Shown: positions 1 through 7,909, numbered from the stretch's first letter. The stretch: DNA of 36,980 nucleotides from an uncultured Chloroflexota bacterium (GCA_913030785.1 CAJWER010000002.1:1-36980); one strand, 5' to 3'. The notes: generated by a model from the sequence alone, not told the origin. Numbers and translations: made by a program.

Positions 1-12
1 CGCCTTGGCATC

Positions 13-540
13 TTGATGCAGCACCTCACCTCGCCCGTGCCGGCGCTTCCTCAAACCCTGGCGGACGGGAAGCCCCCGTCGGACAACATCCGGGCGCTTC
101 ACGCCGCGCTCCTGTCCAAGGGGCCGGAGATGCGCCCCACGGAGACCAAGCTGGTGGCGCAGATCCTGGCGGGTCGTGAGATGACCGATCCGGACGAAGT
201 GCGCCGGTTTCTCGATCCGGCCGTGTATGAGCCGACCGCGCCCGCAACGCTCCACGACCTCGAGCGCGGCGCAACTCGAATCCGCCAGGCCATCGGCAAG
301 GGGGAGCGCATTCTGGTTTGGGGGGACTTTGATGTCGACGGGCAGACGTCGACCGCTCTGCTGGTATCGGCTTTGGAAGGGATGGGGGCGACGGTGGAGT
401 ACCACATACCGATCCGGGAGAGAGAGTCCCACGGCATCCAGCCCGAGGTCTTGCGCGGGTATATCGATGCGGGGGTCGATCTCCTGCTGACTTGCGACAC
501 GGGGATCGGAGCCGTCGACGCGGTCGCTCTCGCCATGGTT
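13..540 (+). pseudogene. RecJ-like single-strand DNA exonuclease, N-terminal fragment
   Basis: The translation resembles the N-terminal part of RecJ (DHH phosphoesterase superfamily, 5'-3' ssDNA exonuclease). An RRFLDP segment is followed by GERILVWGDFDVDG, which matches the first metal-binding motif (usually GDYDVDG), and by TSTALL. Further on, LLLTCDTGI corresponds to the family's ITVDCGI motif. The DHH motif expected about 15 residues later is absent. From about base 535 the frame encodes unrelated residues up to a stop at 673-675, because the DNA there is the antisense of a different gene. The start is uncertain: TTG at 13, ATG at 16, or upstream of the window, since the frame is open to base 1. 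The fragment lacks the catalytic core and cannot be functional as it stands. It is either a rearranged gene or an assembly or amplification chimera. Confidence 0.7.
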
Positions 541-912
541 GATATGGCACACATCGTCCTTTCCGTTCCCGTGGCCATGGGCCGCCAGGATGGCGGGCCT
601 GCGCTCGCCGGCAGCTATGTCCTTGGGCACGAGCACGTAGGCGACCACGGCCATGTCGGGCTCGGCGTTGAATAGGACTTTCTCTCGCCAATACGACCCC
701 TTGTCTACCCGTTCCAGGGTGATCGGGTCTAGGTCGCACGCCTCAGGGAGAGGCCCCATCGCCTTAGCTAGCCTGGCCGAAAACTCCCCCTTCCAGCTCT
801 CGAATTCGTCCTTCGTGGAGGCACTGAATGTATAGGGCCTTTCGACATTGTGGTACTTGCGAAGAAAGTACTCGCCTAGGGAGAGGTTTCGGACCATCTG
901 CGACTGAGACAT
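535..912 (-). pseudogene. Alpha/beta hydrolase (acetyl-xylan-esterase/dienelactone-hydrolase-like), N-terminal fragment
   Basis: The frame starts at ATG 910-912 behind a GGAGG site with six bases of spacing. It reads MSQSQMVRNLSLGEYFLRKY, then SYWREKVLFN, VVAYVLVPKD and PAILAAHGHGNGKDDV. The last part is the strand and oxyanion HGHG segment of an alpha/beta hydrolase of the Abhydrolase_7 / acetyl-xylan-esterase-like kind. Coding sense is lost at about base 535, where the frame enters the antisense of the recJ-like fragment. It stays open without a stop to base 1, so a caller that needs a stop codon would miss it. The nucleophile elbow (GxSxG) and the catalytic Asp and His are missing. It is likely the 5' third of a longer gene. 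Subfamily assignment is tentative. Confidence 0.65.
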
Positions 913-1067
913 GCGGGGCCTCCGCCGTGGTATTGGAATGGCCGATACGCTCGCCTGGCCAACGTACCGATACTACAGCAAGAGACGGGGGTCCGGGAAA
1001 TTGGGGAGCGAGGGATCAAGCAGTGGGCCGAATCACCACCGTGATAGGACAGCCCGGCACGTACGGG
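913..1067. other. Intergenic, 155 bp, hairpin after upstream gene
   Basis: No coding signal was seen. An inverted repeat, AGCCCG and CGGGCT separated by seven bases (1051-1069), overlaps the stop codon of the minus-strand coiled-coil gene. It has no T-tract, so it is not a clear intrinsic terminator. Confidence 0.4.
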
Positions 1068-1490
1068 CTACATCCCCTGGGAACGGCTGATACCGAGTCG
1101 GTGGGCAATGGACTGCAATAACGGTGTGTGCTCAGACGCTCGAGAGCGCCGTCGTCGCCGCGCACGGTAGTCCTTGATCTCATTGCGAGCCACGTCGAGC
1201 TGGTTGCCCAGGCTCGTGATCTGTACTCGCATCTGAGCAATTTCATCCGCCTGCCCATCTGCCGGACCGAGGTATGCAGTGTCCGTGGCAGCTTGGGACA
1301 TTCCGGTGATCAGCCCGTGAATTGCGTCGACTCTCTCGGTGAGCTCGACGATCGCACGGCTCTGACTGTTTTCTGCGTCGCCCTCGTTCAAGGCAGCGAC
1401 ACGAGCCTCGAGCTGCCCGATCCTGAGCATCGACTCGCCATACAGTTTCAACAGCAAGTCGTAGTCGGGCTGCGAATCGATGTTCGCCAA
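1068..1490 (-). CDS. Small coiled-coil protein of unknown function
   Basis: This is a predicted 140-residue soluble protein. It starts near PDYDLLLKLYGESMLRIGQL and continues with heptad-like stretches (LEARVAALNEG, AIVELTERVDAIHGLI, AQMRVQITSLGNQLDVARNE). It ends in a basic RARRRRRS segment and a short tail. The TTG at 1488-1490 is chosen as the start because GGAGGC lies six bases upstream and because a likely promoter (-10 TACAAT at 1529-1534) overlaps any longer version. It lies downstream of hisS-prfA-prmC on the same strand, but its own promoter makes separate transcription likely. The Arg-rich tail could bind nucleic acid; that is inference only. I do not recognise a named family. Confidence 0.6.
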   Translation of the reverse strand: MANIDSQPDYDLLLKLYGESMLRIGQLEARVAALNEGDAENSQSRAIVELTERVDAIHGLITGMSQAATDTAYLGPADGQADEIAQMRVQITSLGNQLDVARNEIKDYRARRRRRSRASEHTPLLQSIAHRLGISRSQGM

Positions 1491-1528
1491 TTGGGGGCCT
1501 CCGTGCGGTCTATCACCGAACCCGGTCA

Positions 1529-1556
1529 ATTGTAGTGGCAGTGTCAAGGCGCGCAA
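1529..1556 (-). promoter_or_regulatory. Predicted promoter of the coiled-coil gene
   Basis: On the minus strand, TTGCGC (1556-1551) and TACAAT (1534-1529) are separated by 16 bp. The predicted start of transcription, near 1522, leaves a leader of about 30 bases before the TTG start at 1490. Confidence 0.45.
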
Positions 1557-1609
1557 TAGGGAATAATACCTATCTTAATCACCCGACGTTCTTGCCAGCA
1601 CTGTGATTG

Positions 1610-2455
1610 CTATAGCAAGACGTGCACGACCCTGGGCAGCCCAGCGAGGTCCATTAGATGCGTAACCTCGCTGTCGGGGAACAGGCCTTGCGCCAGCAAA
1701 ACAACTGATTCTAGCTGGCTCGACGCTATCTCGATCGCAAGCAGCCTCGGCTGCTGCACAAGACCAGCGACCTGCCGCATCAACTCCGAAATCGCGGCGA
1801 GGCCGTCACTACCACCATCGAGGGCGGTCTCAGGCTCGCGTCTGACCTCACTGGTCAGACCGGCAAGTTCGCCGGCGGTCAGGTACGGCGGGTTGGAGAC
1901 TATTATGTCGACCGGCCCCGGTAATGGCTCCAACAAATCCCCTTGTAGAAGGTGCACCGCGTCCTGCACATCAAGGGACAGCGCATTGGCCTCGGCGATC
2001 TTCAGGGCAACGTGTGAGATATCAGTGGCGAAAACGGTCGCGTCCGGCAGCGCTTTTGCTACGGCAATAGCGATGGCACCGCTGCCTGTACCCACATCCG
2101 CAATAAGGAGCCGCCTCAAGTTGCTGGTGCTGACAAACTCAAGTACGGCGTCTACCAGTAGCTCCGTCTCTTGACGTGGCACAAGCACGCCCGGCCCTAC
2201 GCCAAACTCATGGCCATAGAACTCACGACGCCCGAGGATATAGGCGAGGGGTTCTCCGGCTATGCGTCTCTCGGCCAGTGTGTCCGCCAGATCCTGCTCA
2301 GGCAGGGCAACAGGCCGTTCCAAAGACGCGAAGTATTCGGCCCTATCGATCCCCAGAACGTAACGAAGTAGTACCTCCGCCTCCAGACCGGCATCGACAA
2401 CATCCGCGGCTTCAAGCCGGTCGCGGGTCTGTAGCCACGACTCCCGGACGGTCAC
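1610..2455 (-). CDS. prmC: Peptide chain release factor N5-glutamine methyltransferase
   Basis: PrmC methylates the glutamine of the GGQ motif of release factors, using S-adenosylmethionine. The 281-residue protein has the expected N-terminal helical region (LEAEVLLRYVLG, EPLAYILGRREFYG, LVPRQETELLVD). It then has the Rossmann SAM-binding motif ADVGTGSGAIAIAVA and the signature IIVSNPPYL, whose NPPY binds the substrate glutamine. Length and motif order are typical. The GTG start (2453-2455) overlaps the TGA stop of prfA in a GTGA sequence, so the two are translationally coupled. The pairing of the methyltransferase with its RF1 substrate is a common bacterial arrangement. Confidence 0.95.
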   Translation of the reverse strand: MTVRESWLQTRDRLEAADVVDAGLEAEVLLRYVLGIDRAEYFASLERPVALPEQDLADTLAERRIAGEPLAYILGRREFYGHEFGVGPGVLVPRQETELLVDAVLEFVSTSNLRRLLIADVGTGSGAIAIAVAKALPDATVFATDISHVALKIAEANALSLDVQDAVHLLQGDLLEPLPGPVDIIVSNPPYLTAGELAGLTSEVRREPETALDGGSDGLAAISELMRQVAGLVQQPRLLAIEIASSQLESVVLLAQGLFPDSEVTHLMDLAGLPRVVHVLL

Positions 2456-3522
2456 ACCCCCGCCTCTTCGAGCCTCTGCGCCTGCTCCATCTCCACGAGG
2501 GCGTCGATGAACCCTTCTATGTCCCCTTCCATCACGAGGTCCAGGTTGTGGGATGTGTAGCCGACGCGATGGTCCGTGACCCGGCTTTGTGGGAAATTGT
2601 AGGTGCGCACTCGCTCCGAACGGTCACCGGAACCGACCTGGGAACGGCGCGCGTCGGTGCGCTCCCGGTTCTGTTTCTCGATCTCCGCTGCCAAAACCCG
2701 CGAGCGTAGAACAGCCATGGCCTTGTTCTTGTTCTTGAGTTGGGATCGCTCGTCCTGGCAGATAGCCATTAGACCCGTGGATATGTGAGTAATACGGATC
2801 GCGGTAGCAACCTTCTGGACATTCTGGCCGCCGTGTCCGCCAGCATGGAAGACGTCGATCTGTACGTCTTCGGCGTCAATCTGAACGTCGACCTCCTCGG
2901 CCTCCGGCAGAACTGCGACTGTGGCCGCCGAAGTGTGGATCCGTCCGCTCGACTCGGTCGTGGGAATACGCTGTACACGATGAACACCACTCTCGTGTTT
3001 AAGACGGCTGTAGGCGCCTTCTCCTTTGATCTGGAAGACGATCTCCTTGATGCTGCCGACTCCAGTTTCGTTGCTATGCACTATCTCGAGGCCCCAGTTT
3101 TTCTGCTGGGCGTATTTCATATACATTCGATAGAGGTCCCCGGCGAACAATCCAGCCTCTTCACCACCGGTGCCTGCACGAATCTCCATGACGATGTTCT
3201 TGTCGTCGAGGGGATCCTTCTGGACCAGCTCCGCCTTCAGCTCTTCTTCGATGCGAATCTTCTCTTCCTCAAGTTCGGCAAGCTCCTCACGGGCGAGGGA
3301 AGCCATATCTCGATCGGTCTCGTCGTGGGAGATGGCGCGGATATCTTCGATATCCGCGGCCACCTGTCTGGCCCTCGTTGTCAGAACGGCCAGATTCCTG
3401 AGGGACGCGTGCTCCTTTGCGAGGGCCTGAACACGGCTGTAATCTGCCGCAATCTCCGGGTCGGCCATCTGGTCTTCGAGCTCTTTGTATCGTTCCTCTA
3501 TGTCTTTTAGCTTTTCTTGCAT
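2452..3522 (-). CDS. prfA: Peptide chain release factor 1
   Basis: RF1 reads UAA and UAG stop codons and triggers peptide release. The predicted 356-residue protein has an N-terminal coiled coil (MQEKLKDIEERYKELEDQM). The codon-recognition motif is PTT (residues 187-189, the PxT class of RF1 rather than the SPF of RF2), in the context RIPTTESSGRIHTSA. The catalytic GGQ lies at 231-233, within GGHGGQNVQK. CQDERSQ follows. The ATG at 3522 is preferred over an upstream GTG at 3543 because it matches the usual RF1 N-terminus, though the upstream site (GGGA) is weak. It is coupled to prmC by a 4-bp overlap. The GGQ flank differs from the E. coli RSSGAGGQHVN context but stays inside the family range. 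Confidence 0.95.
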   Translation of the reverse strand: MQEKLKDIEERYKELEDQMADPEIAADYSRVQALAKEHASLRNLAVLTTRARQVAADIEDIRAISHDETDRDMASLAREELAELEEEKIRIEEELKAELVQKDPLDDKNIVMEIRAGTGGEEAGLFAGDLYRMYMKYAQQKNWGLEIVHSNETGVGSIKEIVFQIKGEGAYSRLKHESGVHRVQRIPTTESSGRIHTSAATVAVLPEAEEVDVQIDAEDVQIDVFHAGGHGGQNVQKVATAIRITHISTGLMAICQDERSQLKNKNKAMAVLRSRVLAAEIEKQNRERTDARRSQVGSGDRSERVRTYNFPQSRVTDHRVGYTSHNLDLVMEGDIEGFIDALVEMEQAQRLEEAGV

Positions 3523-3702
3523 TTTTCTATTTCCCGACCACACTGGGAGTCTACGTGCAACCCCACCTGGTCAATTCACCTGTCCCTTTTCAATGGGAAT
3601 AAGGGGAGATCATGCTATGTGCTTGTGAAACGATTTGATCTTGCTCAATTACCTCGCCCAGGGAGCATTTCCATCCCAGCCTACGACGCATGTGCCGCAT
3701 AG
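3523..3702. other. Intergenic, 180 bp, between hisS and prfA
   Basis: No gene was seen. On the minus strand TTGACC and TAGACT are spaced 15 bp apart upstream of prfA, which is only a weak promoter candidate. Confidence 0.25.
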
Positions 3703-4971
3703 CTAGGAGGGAATCAGCGCCGCCACCAAATCGTCCCTCGGAATTTCACGTTGCTCTCTATCGACCAGATTGCGAAGCATGAACGAGCCGCTCTCCAACT
3801 CACGATCGCCGATTATGACAGCGTGAGTGGCGCGGATGGACGATGCGTAGCGAAGCTGGCTCTTCAGGCTTCTGCCGGGAGGCGCCAGAACGGCGGCAAC
3901 CCCGGCCCGATGCAGCTCCGAGCAGAGCTTCACGCCCGCGGACTTGGACTCGTCGCCCATGTGGGCAACGATGATCTTGTTCCCGTCAATCTTCGTGATG
4001 GACTCATCGTCTCTGGGAATCGCCGCGAGTACGCGCTCTATTCCCAGTGCAAACCCAATCCCGGGAGTGGGCCTCCCACCCAGGAGTTCTATCAGCCCAT
4101 CGTAGCGTCCGCCAGCCACCAGAGTGCTCTGCTGCCCGTCGGAAGGAGGCACGATTTCGAACACCGTCCGCGAATAGTAGTCGAGTCCCCTGACCAGTCG
4201 CTTGTCGATCTTGTACGACCGTCCGACGGCATTGAGGTCACCCAGCAGGGCATCCCAGTGTTTTGAACAGTCGCCGCACAGATAGTCGACGCTACCGGGT
4301 GCGGCGTCGATCAGCGGCTGGCACGCTCCGTTTTTGCAGTCCAGGAGCCTCAGAGGGTTCGTCTCAAGGCGACGTTTGCAGTCATCATGCACCAGTTCAC
4401 TTGCCCGTGATCGGTAGTAAGAACGCAACTCGTCGATATACCCAGGTCTACACGTGGCGTCGCCGATGGAGTTCAACAAAAGTGTTACATCTTTGACTCC
4501 AACCGACTCCAACACGGACCATGCCAGGTCGATGACCTCGGAGTCTACTGACGCGTCAGTCTCCCCTATGACCTCGATGCCAAACTGGTGAAATTGCCTG
4601 TATCGGCCAGCCTGAGGCCGATCGTATCGGAAGAAATCACCCATGTAGAACAGGCGAACCGGCTGCGGCAAATTGTGCATGCCATGCTGGAGGTACGCGC
4701 GACACACGGGAGCCGTTCCTTCGGGGCGCAGGGAAACCAGGTCTCCCCCCCTGTCTTCGAACGTGTAAGTCTCCTTCTCGACAATGTCCGTGGCCTCGCC
4801 AACACTCCTTACAAACAAGTTGGCGTTCTCGAACGCGGGGGTATTAATGCGTTCGTATCCGAACCTAGTGGCAACGTCTTCAGCCCTGGATTCGAGGAAG
4901 CGCCAGTAGACCTGCTCCTCAGGGAGTATGTCACTGGTCCCTCTTGGCGCCTGGAACTGTTTCTGGCTCAC
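3703..4971 (-). CDS. hisS: Histidyl-tRNA synthetase
   Basis: This class II synthetase charges tRNA-His. The 422-residue length is standard. Motif 1 and 2 regions are visible (APRGTSDILPEE, LRPEGTAPVCRAYLQHG, RLFYMGDFFRYDRPQAGRYRQFHQFGIEVIG). The histidine-specific signature LVRGLDYYSRTVFEI follows, then motif 3 (GIGFALGIERVL) and a C-terminal anticodon-binding domain. The insertion domain has several Cys residues (LLDCKNGACQP, YLCGDCSKH), as in many bacterial HisRS. The start is a GTG at 4969-4971, with only a poor ribosome site nearby. The gene is divergent from rel across a short regulatory gap. Confidence 0.96.
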   Translation of the reverse strand: MSQKQFQAPRGTSDILPEEQVYWRFLESRAEDVATRFGYERINTPAFENANLFVRSVGEATDIVEKETYTFEDRGGDLVSLRPEGTAPVCRAYLQHGMHNLPQPVRLFYMGDFFRYDRPQAGRYRQFHQFGIEVIGETDASVDSEVIDLAWSVLESVGVKDVTLLLNSIGDATCRPGYIDELRSYYRSRASELVHDDCKRRLETNPLRLLDCKNGACQPLIDAAPGSVDYLCGDCSKHWDALLGDLNAVGRSYKIDKRLVRGLDYYSRTVFEIVPPSDGQQSTLVAGGRYDGLIELLGGRPTPGIGFALGIERVLAAIPRDDESITKIDGNKIIVAHMGDESKSAGVKLCSELHRAGVAAVLAPPGRSLKSQLRYASSIRATHAVIIGDRELESGSFMLRNLVDREQREIPRDDLVAALIPS

Positions 4972-5010
4972 TTTTCGGGTCTGCCCTTGCGAAAGATATT
5001 ACATAGGAGG

Positions 5011-5027
5011 AGGGCTTCACAAGCCCT
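5011..5027. repeat. Perfect 7-bp inverted repeat upstream of hisS
   Basis: AGGGCTT and AAGCCCT are separated by CAC, in the hisS-rel divergent gap. On either strand the following bases are not a T-tract, so it is not a terminator. It could be an operator or leader hairpin for hisS. No T-box specifier or antiterminator pattern was recognised. Confidence 0.35.
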
Positions 5028-5083
5028 TCAAAAAGGGTACCACATGTATCAGAAGCCAGTGACTGTCAGACACCTGCTCCAGA

Positions 5084-5113
5084 TTGCGAGTCCCCCGCCT
5101 TTATGGCTATAAT
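5084..5113 (+). promoter_or_regulatory. Predicted rel promoter
   Basis: TTGCGA (5084-5089) and a perfect TATAAT (5108-5113) are spaced 18 bp. Transcription should start near 5120. That is inside a very GC-rich hairpin (GGGCGGC, CCG loop, GCCGCCC at 5118-5134) which ends one base before the AGGAGG ribosome site at 5136-5141. Confidence 0.65.
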
Positions 5114-5145
5114 CGGTGGGCGGCCCGGCCGCCCTAGGAGGCGAT

Positions 5146-7305
5146 GTGACCCTAGTAGAAGACCTCATGGTGAAGGCGTCAGAATACCTTCCCCAGGACA
5201 AGATGAGCTCCATCAAGGAGGCCTACCTCTTCGCGGAAGCTGCCCACGAAGGACAGGTCCGCAAATCCGGAGAGCCCTTCATCGAGCACCCGCTAAATAC
5301 GGCGTTGTATCTGGCTGACCTTAAGCTGGACTCAACCGCGCTTTCTGCCGCCCTCCTCCACGACGTGATGGAAGACTGTGATGTCCCCTTCGATGAACTA
5401 AGCGAACGGTTCGGCAACGATGTCGCCAGACTCGTGGACGGCGTCACAAAGTTGACCAAGACAGAGCTCCAGATGGACGGAACCGGCCCAAAGTTGTCCG
5501 CGAACACGGACAGCGGCGCCCAGGCGGCAACCATCCGGAAGATGCTGATGACCATGGCCGAGGACATCAGGGTGGTGTTGATAAAGCTGGCAGACCGCCT
5601 CCACAACATGAGGACGCTCAAAGCGCTCCCCGCCGACCGCCGTATTGCCATAGCCCAAGAGACCCTGGACATATACGCGCCGCTGGCCCATCGTCTGGGA
5701 ATATGGGAGATCAAGTGGCTGCTTGAGGACCTGGCATTCCAACATCTGAATCCGCAAAAGTACCGAGAGCTGTCCAGGCTGCTCAGCACCAAGCGAGGTG
5801 AACGCGAGGAGTATGTTAAGCGGGTAATCGAATTGCTGCAGTCCGAGTTGGATGCCGCGGGCATTGTGGCCGAGGTCACGGGACGCCCCAAGCACTTCTA
5901 CAGCATCTACAAGAAGATGCAGGCCTATCAGAGTCAGAACAAGGAGGTCGGCGAGATATACGACCTCTTCGCGCTCAGGGTTCTGGTCACCGAGGTTAAA
6001 GACTGCTATGCGGCCCTCGGCACCGTGCACAACCGATGGAGGCCTCTGCCCGGACAGTTCGACGACTACATCGCCAACCCGAAGGACAACCTCTACCAGT
6101 CGCTCCACACAGCCATCCTTTGCGAGGACGCGTCTCCGGTGGAGGTCCAGATTCGGACCCACGAGATGCACCGGCTGGCGGAGTACGGCGTCGCCGCCCA
6201 CTGGCTATACAAAGAAGGCCAGCCCGAGGATCAGCGCTTCGAGGAGAAGATGACCTGGCTGCGCCAGATCCTGGAGTGGCAGCGAGATGTCAGTGGCGCC
6301 GAGGAGTTCGTCGAGTCTTTCAAGACCGATATCTTCCAAAACCAGGTTTTTGTGTACACGCCAAAAGGTGAGCTCAAAGAGCTGCCGGCGGGCGCCACGC
6401 CGCTCGACTTCGCTTTCCGCATCCACACCGACATCGGTTACCGCTGTATCGGCGGCAAGGTGAATGGTCGGCTGGTCCCTCTCAACCACAGGCTTCAAAA
6501 CGGCGACACCGTCGAAATCATGACGAGCAAGACGGTCCGGGGCCCCAGCCTGGACTGGCTCAACGCGAACCTGGGATACGTCAGAACCGCGTCGGCCCGC
6601 GCAAAAGTTCGCCAGTGGTTCAACAAGCAGGCGCGGCGAGTCAATATCCAACGTGGACACGATATTTTCGTCAAACAACTACGCCGCCTAAATACCGACC
6701 TGGATGACCTGGATGTCGCCAAATCGATGAACATGGACTCGACGGACGAATTCCTGGCCGCCCTTGGAAGTGGCGTGATCACCACGACCCAGGTCGTCAA
6801 CAAGCTGGCATCCCAGGAGGTCAAGCCCCAGGAAGAGCGTCTCGTGGCGCTGCCGAGTACCGGCCCTGGCTCCGGGGTCACAGTCCTCGGCGTCGGAGAC
6901 CTGCTCACCCGCATGGCCCAGTGCTGCAACCCCATCAGAGGCGACAAAATCGCGGGGTACATCACACGAAGTCGCGGGGTCACGGTCCATCGCAGCACAT
7001 GTCCAAATGTGGTGAACGAGAAAGAGGCCGAGCGACTCATCGACGTCGGGTGGGGCCAGACTCAGACACTGTATCCCGTGCGAATCAGGATAGAGGCCTG
7101 GGACCGGGTCGGTCTCCTTCGAGATATCACATCTCTGGTCTCGGACGAGCGGGTGAACATCGCATCGTGCATCTCCGAAGAGTTCGAGGACAACAGCGTC
7201 ATTTCACTGACCGTCTACACCGATGGGATAAACCAGCTAGGTCGCCTGTTTTCAAAGCTGGAAGGGGTCGAAGGCGTGGCCCACGTGTCGAGGGCAACTT
7301 CCTGA
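5146..7305 (+). CDS. rel: (p)ppGpp synthetase/hydrolase, RelA/SpoT family
   Basis: This enzyme makes and degrades the alarmone (p)ppGpp. The predicted 719-residue protein has the full long-RSH layout. First is an HD hydrolase domain (FIEHPLNTALYLA, ALLHDVMEDC, KLADRLHNMRTL). Next is the synthetase domain (GRPKHFYSIYKKM, EIYDLFALRV, YQSLHTA, VEVQIRTHEMHRLAEYGVAAHW). Then come TGS (VFVYTPKGELKELPAG), a Cys-containing zinc-finger-like region (MAQCCNPIRGDKIAGYI, CPN) and a C-terminal ACT domain (WDRVGLLRDITSLVSDERVNI). The motif that separates synthetase classes reads QFDD rather than RxKD. The GTG at 5146 is chosen, four bases after AGGAGG, because the protein then begins like other Rel proteins. 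The next in-frame ATG, at 5167, is too far from the site. Confidence 0.95.
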   Translation: MTLVEDLMVKASEYLPQDKMSSIKEAYLFAEAAHEGQVRKSGEPFIEHPLNTALYLADLKLDSTALSAALLHDVMEDCDVPFDELSERFGNDVARLVDGVTKLTKTELQMDGTGPKLSANTDSGAQAATIRKMLMTMAEDIRVVLIKLADRLHNMRTLKALPADRRIAIAQETLDIYAPLAHRLGIWEIKWLLEDLAFQHLNPQKYRELSRLLSTKRGEREEYVKRVIELLQSELDAAGIVAEVTGRPKHFYSIYKKMQAYQSQNKEVGEIYDLFALRVLVTEVKDCYAALGTVHNRWRPLPGQFDDYIANPKDNLYQSLHTAILCEDASPVEVQIRTHEMHRLAEYGVAAHWLYKEGQPEDQRFEEKMTWLRQILEWQRDVSGAEEFVESFKTDIFQNQVFVYTPKGELKELPAGATPLDFAFRIHTDIGYRCIGGKVNGRLVPLNHRLQNGDTVEIMTSKTVRGPSLDWLNANLGYVRTASARAKVRQWFNKQARRVNIQRGHDIFVKQLRRLNTDLDDLDVAKSMNMDSTDEFLAALGSGVITTTQVVNKLASQEVKPQEERLVALPSTGPGSGVTVLGVGDLLTRMAQCCNPIRGDKIAGYITRSRGVTVHRSTCPNVVNEKEAERLIDVGWGQTQTLYPVRIRIEAWDRVGLLRDITSLVSDERVNIASCISEEFEDNSVISLTVYTDGINQLGRLFSKLEGVEGVAHVSRATS

Positions 7306-7319
7306 CGGCCAAGGGTCGG

Positions 7320-7350
7320 TTGTGTTCCATACGCACATAGCTGGTATAAT
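7320..7350 (+). promoter_or_regulatory. Predicted rpsT promoter with extended -10
   Basis: TTGTGT (7320-7325) is followed 19 bp later by TGGTATAAT (7342-7350), a perfect TATAAT with an extended -10 TG. A GGGAGGAT ribosome site precedes the TTG start at 7383. Confidence 0.6.
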
Positions 7351-7382
7351 GACTTGTCCGACATTTTGGGAGGATCAAGAGA

Positions 7383-7640
7383 TTGCCGAGTAAAAAGACA
7401 GCGAGGGTGCAGGAGAGAAGGCGCGTACGAATGGCGCCCCTTCGCACCAGAGCGAAGTCGTCTGTTTCGTCAGCGCGAAAGCTAATTGGGTCCAGCGATG
7501 TCGAGGCTGCCGAAAAGGCAGTCACCGACGCGGTGGTTGCCCTGGACAAGGCAGCCCAGAAGGGCGCCATCCCCAGGAAGAACGCATCACGGCGCAAGTC
7601 GCGTCTGATGAAGCAGCTCGCTTCGACGAAGAGCGACTAG
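7383..7640 (+). CDS. rpsT: 30S ribosomal protein S20
   Basis: This primary 16S rRNA-binding protein is highly basic and 85 residues long, the usual size. It has the S20 pattern: an N-terminal SKKTARVQERRRVRMAPLRTR, a long helical middle, and the conserved IPRKNASRRKSRLMKQL near the C-terminus. The start is TTG, about ten bases after GGAGGA. It has its own promoter and a strong terminator, so it appears monocistronic, as S20 often is. Confidence 0.92.
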   Translation: MPSKKTARVQERRRVRMAPLRTRAKSSVSSARKLIGSSDVEAAEKAVTDAVVALDKAAQKGAIPRKNASRRKSRLMKQLASTKSD

Positions 7641-7674
7641 GCCTCTACAGCCGAGTCCCGTCCCGCGACACTGA

Positions 7675-7705
7675 GACGCCCCAGCAGGGGCGTCTTTCGC
7701 TTTGT
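7675..7705 (+). terminator. Intrinsic terminator after rpsT
   Basis: A perfect 8-bp stem GACGCCCC/GGGGCGTC with an AGCA loop is followed by the T-rich TTTCGCTTTGTT, 35 bases after the rpsT stop. Confidence 0.85.
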
Positions 7706-7874
7706 TATCTTCTCCCCCCACCGCCTTAGCTCCCTAAAGAGCCCTGCCTGCGCTACTTGGTGCGATGTCATAGCCACGAGTCTCATACACTTGTACACAT
7801 CTCGGATGACTCACCAACCGCCAGACCATCCCGTCGTCGAGTGTCTGAATTTTCCAATTTTGACGTAGCTTGCC

Positions 7875-7909
7875 TTGACACTTAGGTCAACGTCTGGTAC
7901 ATTTGTTCC
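7875..7909 (+). promoter_or_regulatory. lexA promoter with overlapping SOS-box-like operator
   Basis: A consensus -35 TTGACA (7875-7880) lies 17 bp before the extended -10 TGGTACATT (7895-7903). GGTACATTTGTTCC (7896-7909) overlaps the -10. It differs at one base from a perfect GGAAC-N4-GTTCC palindrome, the LexA (Cheo-type) box of Gram-positive bacteria. A second dyad TTGAC-N6-GTCAA spans 7875-7890 over the -35. LexA autoregulation is inferred. The 170 bp upstream of this hold nothing recognisable. Confidence 0.6.

Noticed and set aside
26..739. 237-codon minus-strand frame at the left edge
   Set aside because: It is arginine- and proline-rich, the antisense of recJ and of the hydrolase in a wrong frame, with no family motif.
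1051..1069. Intrinsic terminator after the coiled-coil gene
   Set aside because: A six-bp hairpin is present, but it overlaps the stop codon and lacks a T-tract.
2785..3510. 241-codon plus-strand frame over prfA
   Set aside because: It is antisense to RF1, whose GGQ and PTT motifs are certain.
4972..5083. T-box leader upstream of hisS
   Set aside because: No antiterminator consensus or terminator hairpin with a T-tract was seen on the hisS strand.
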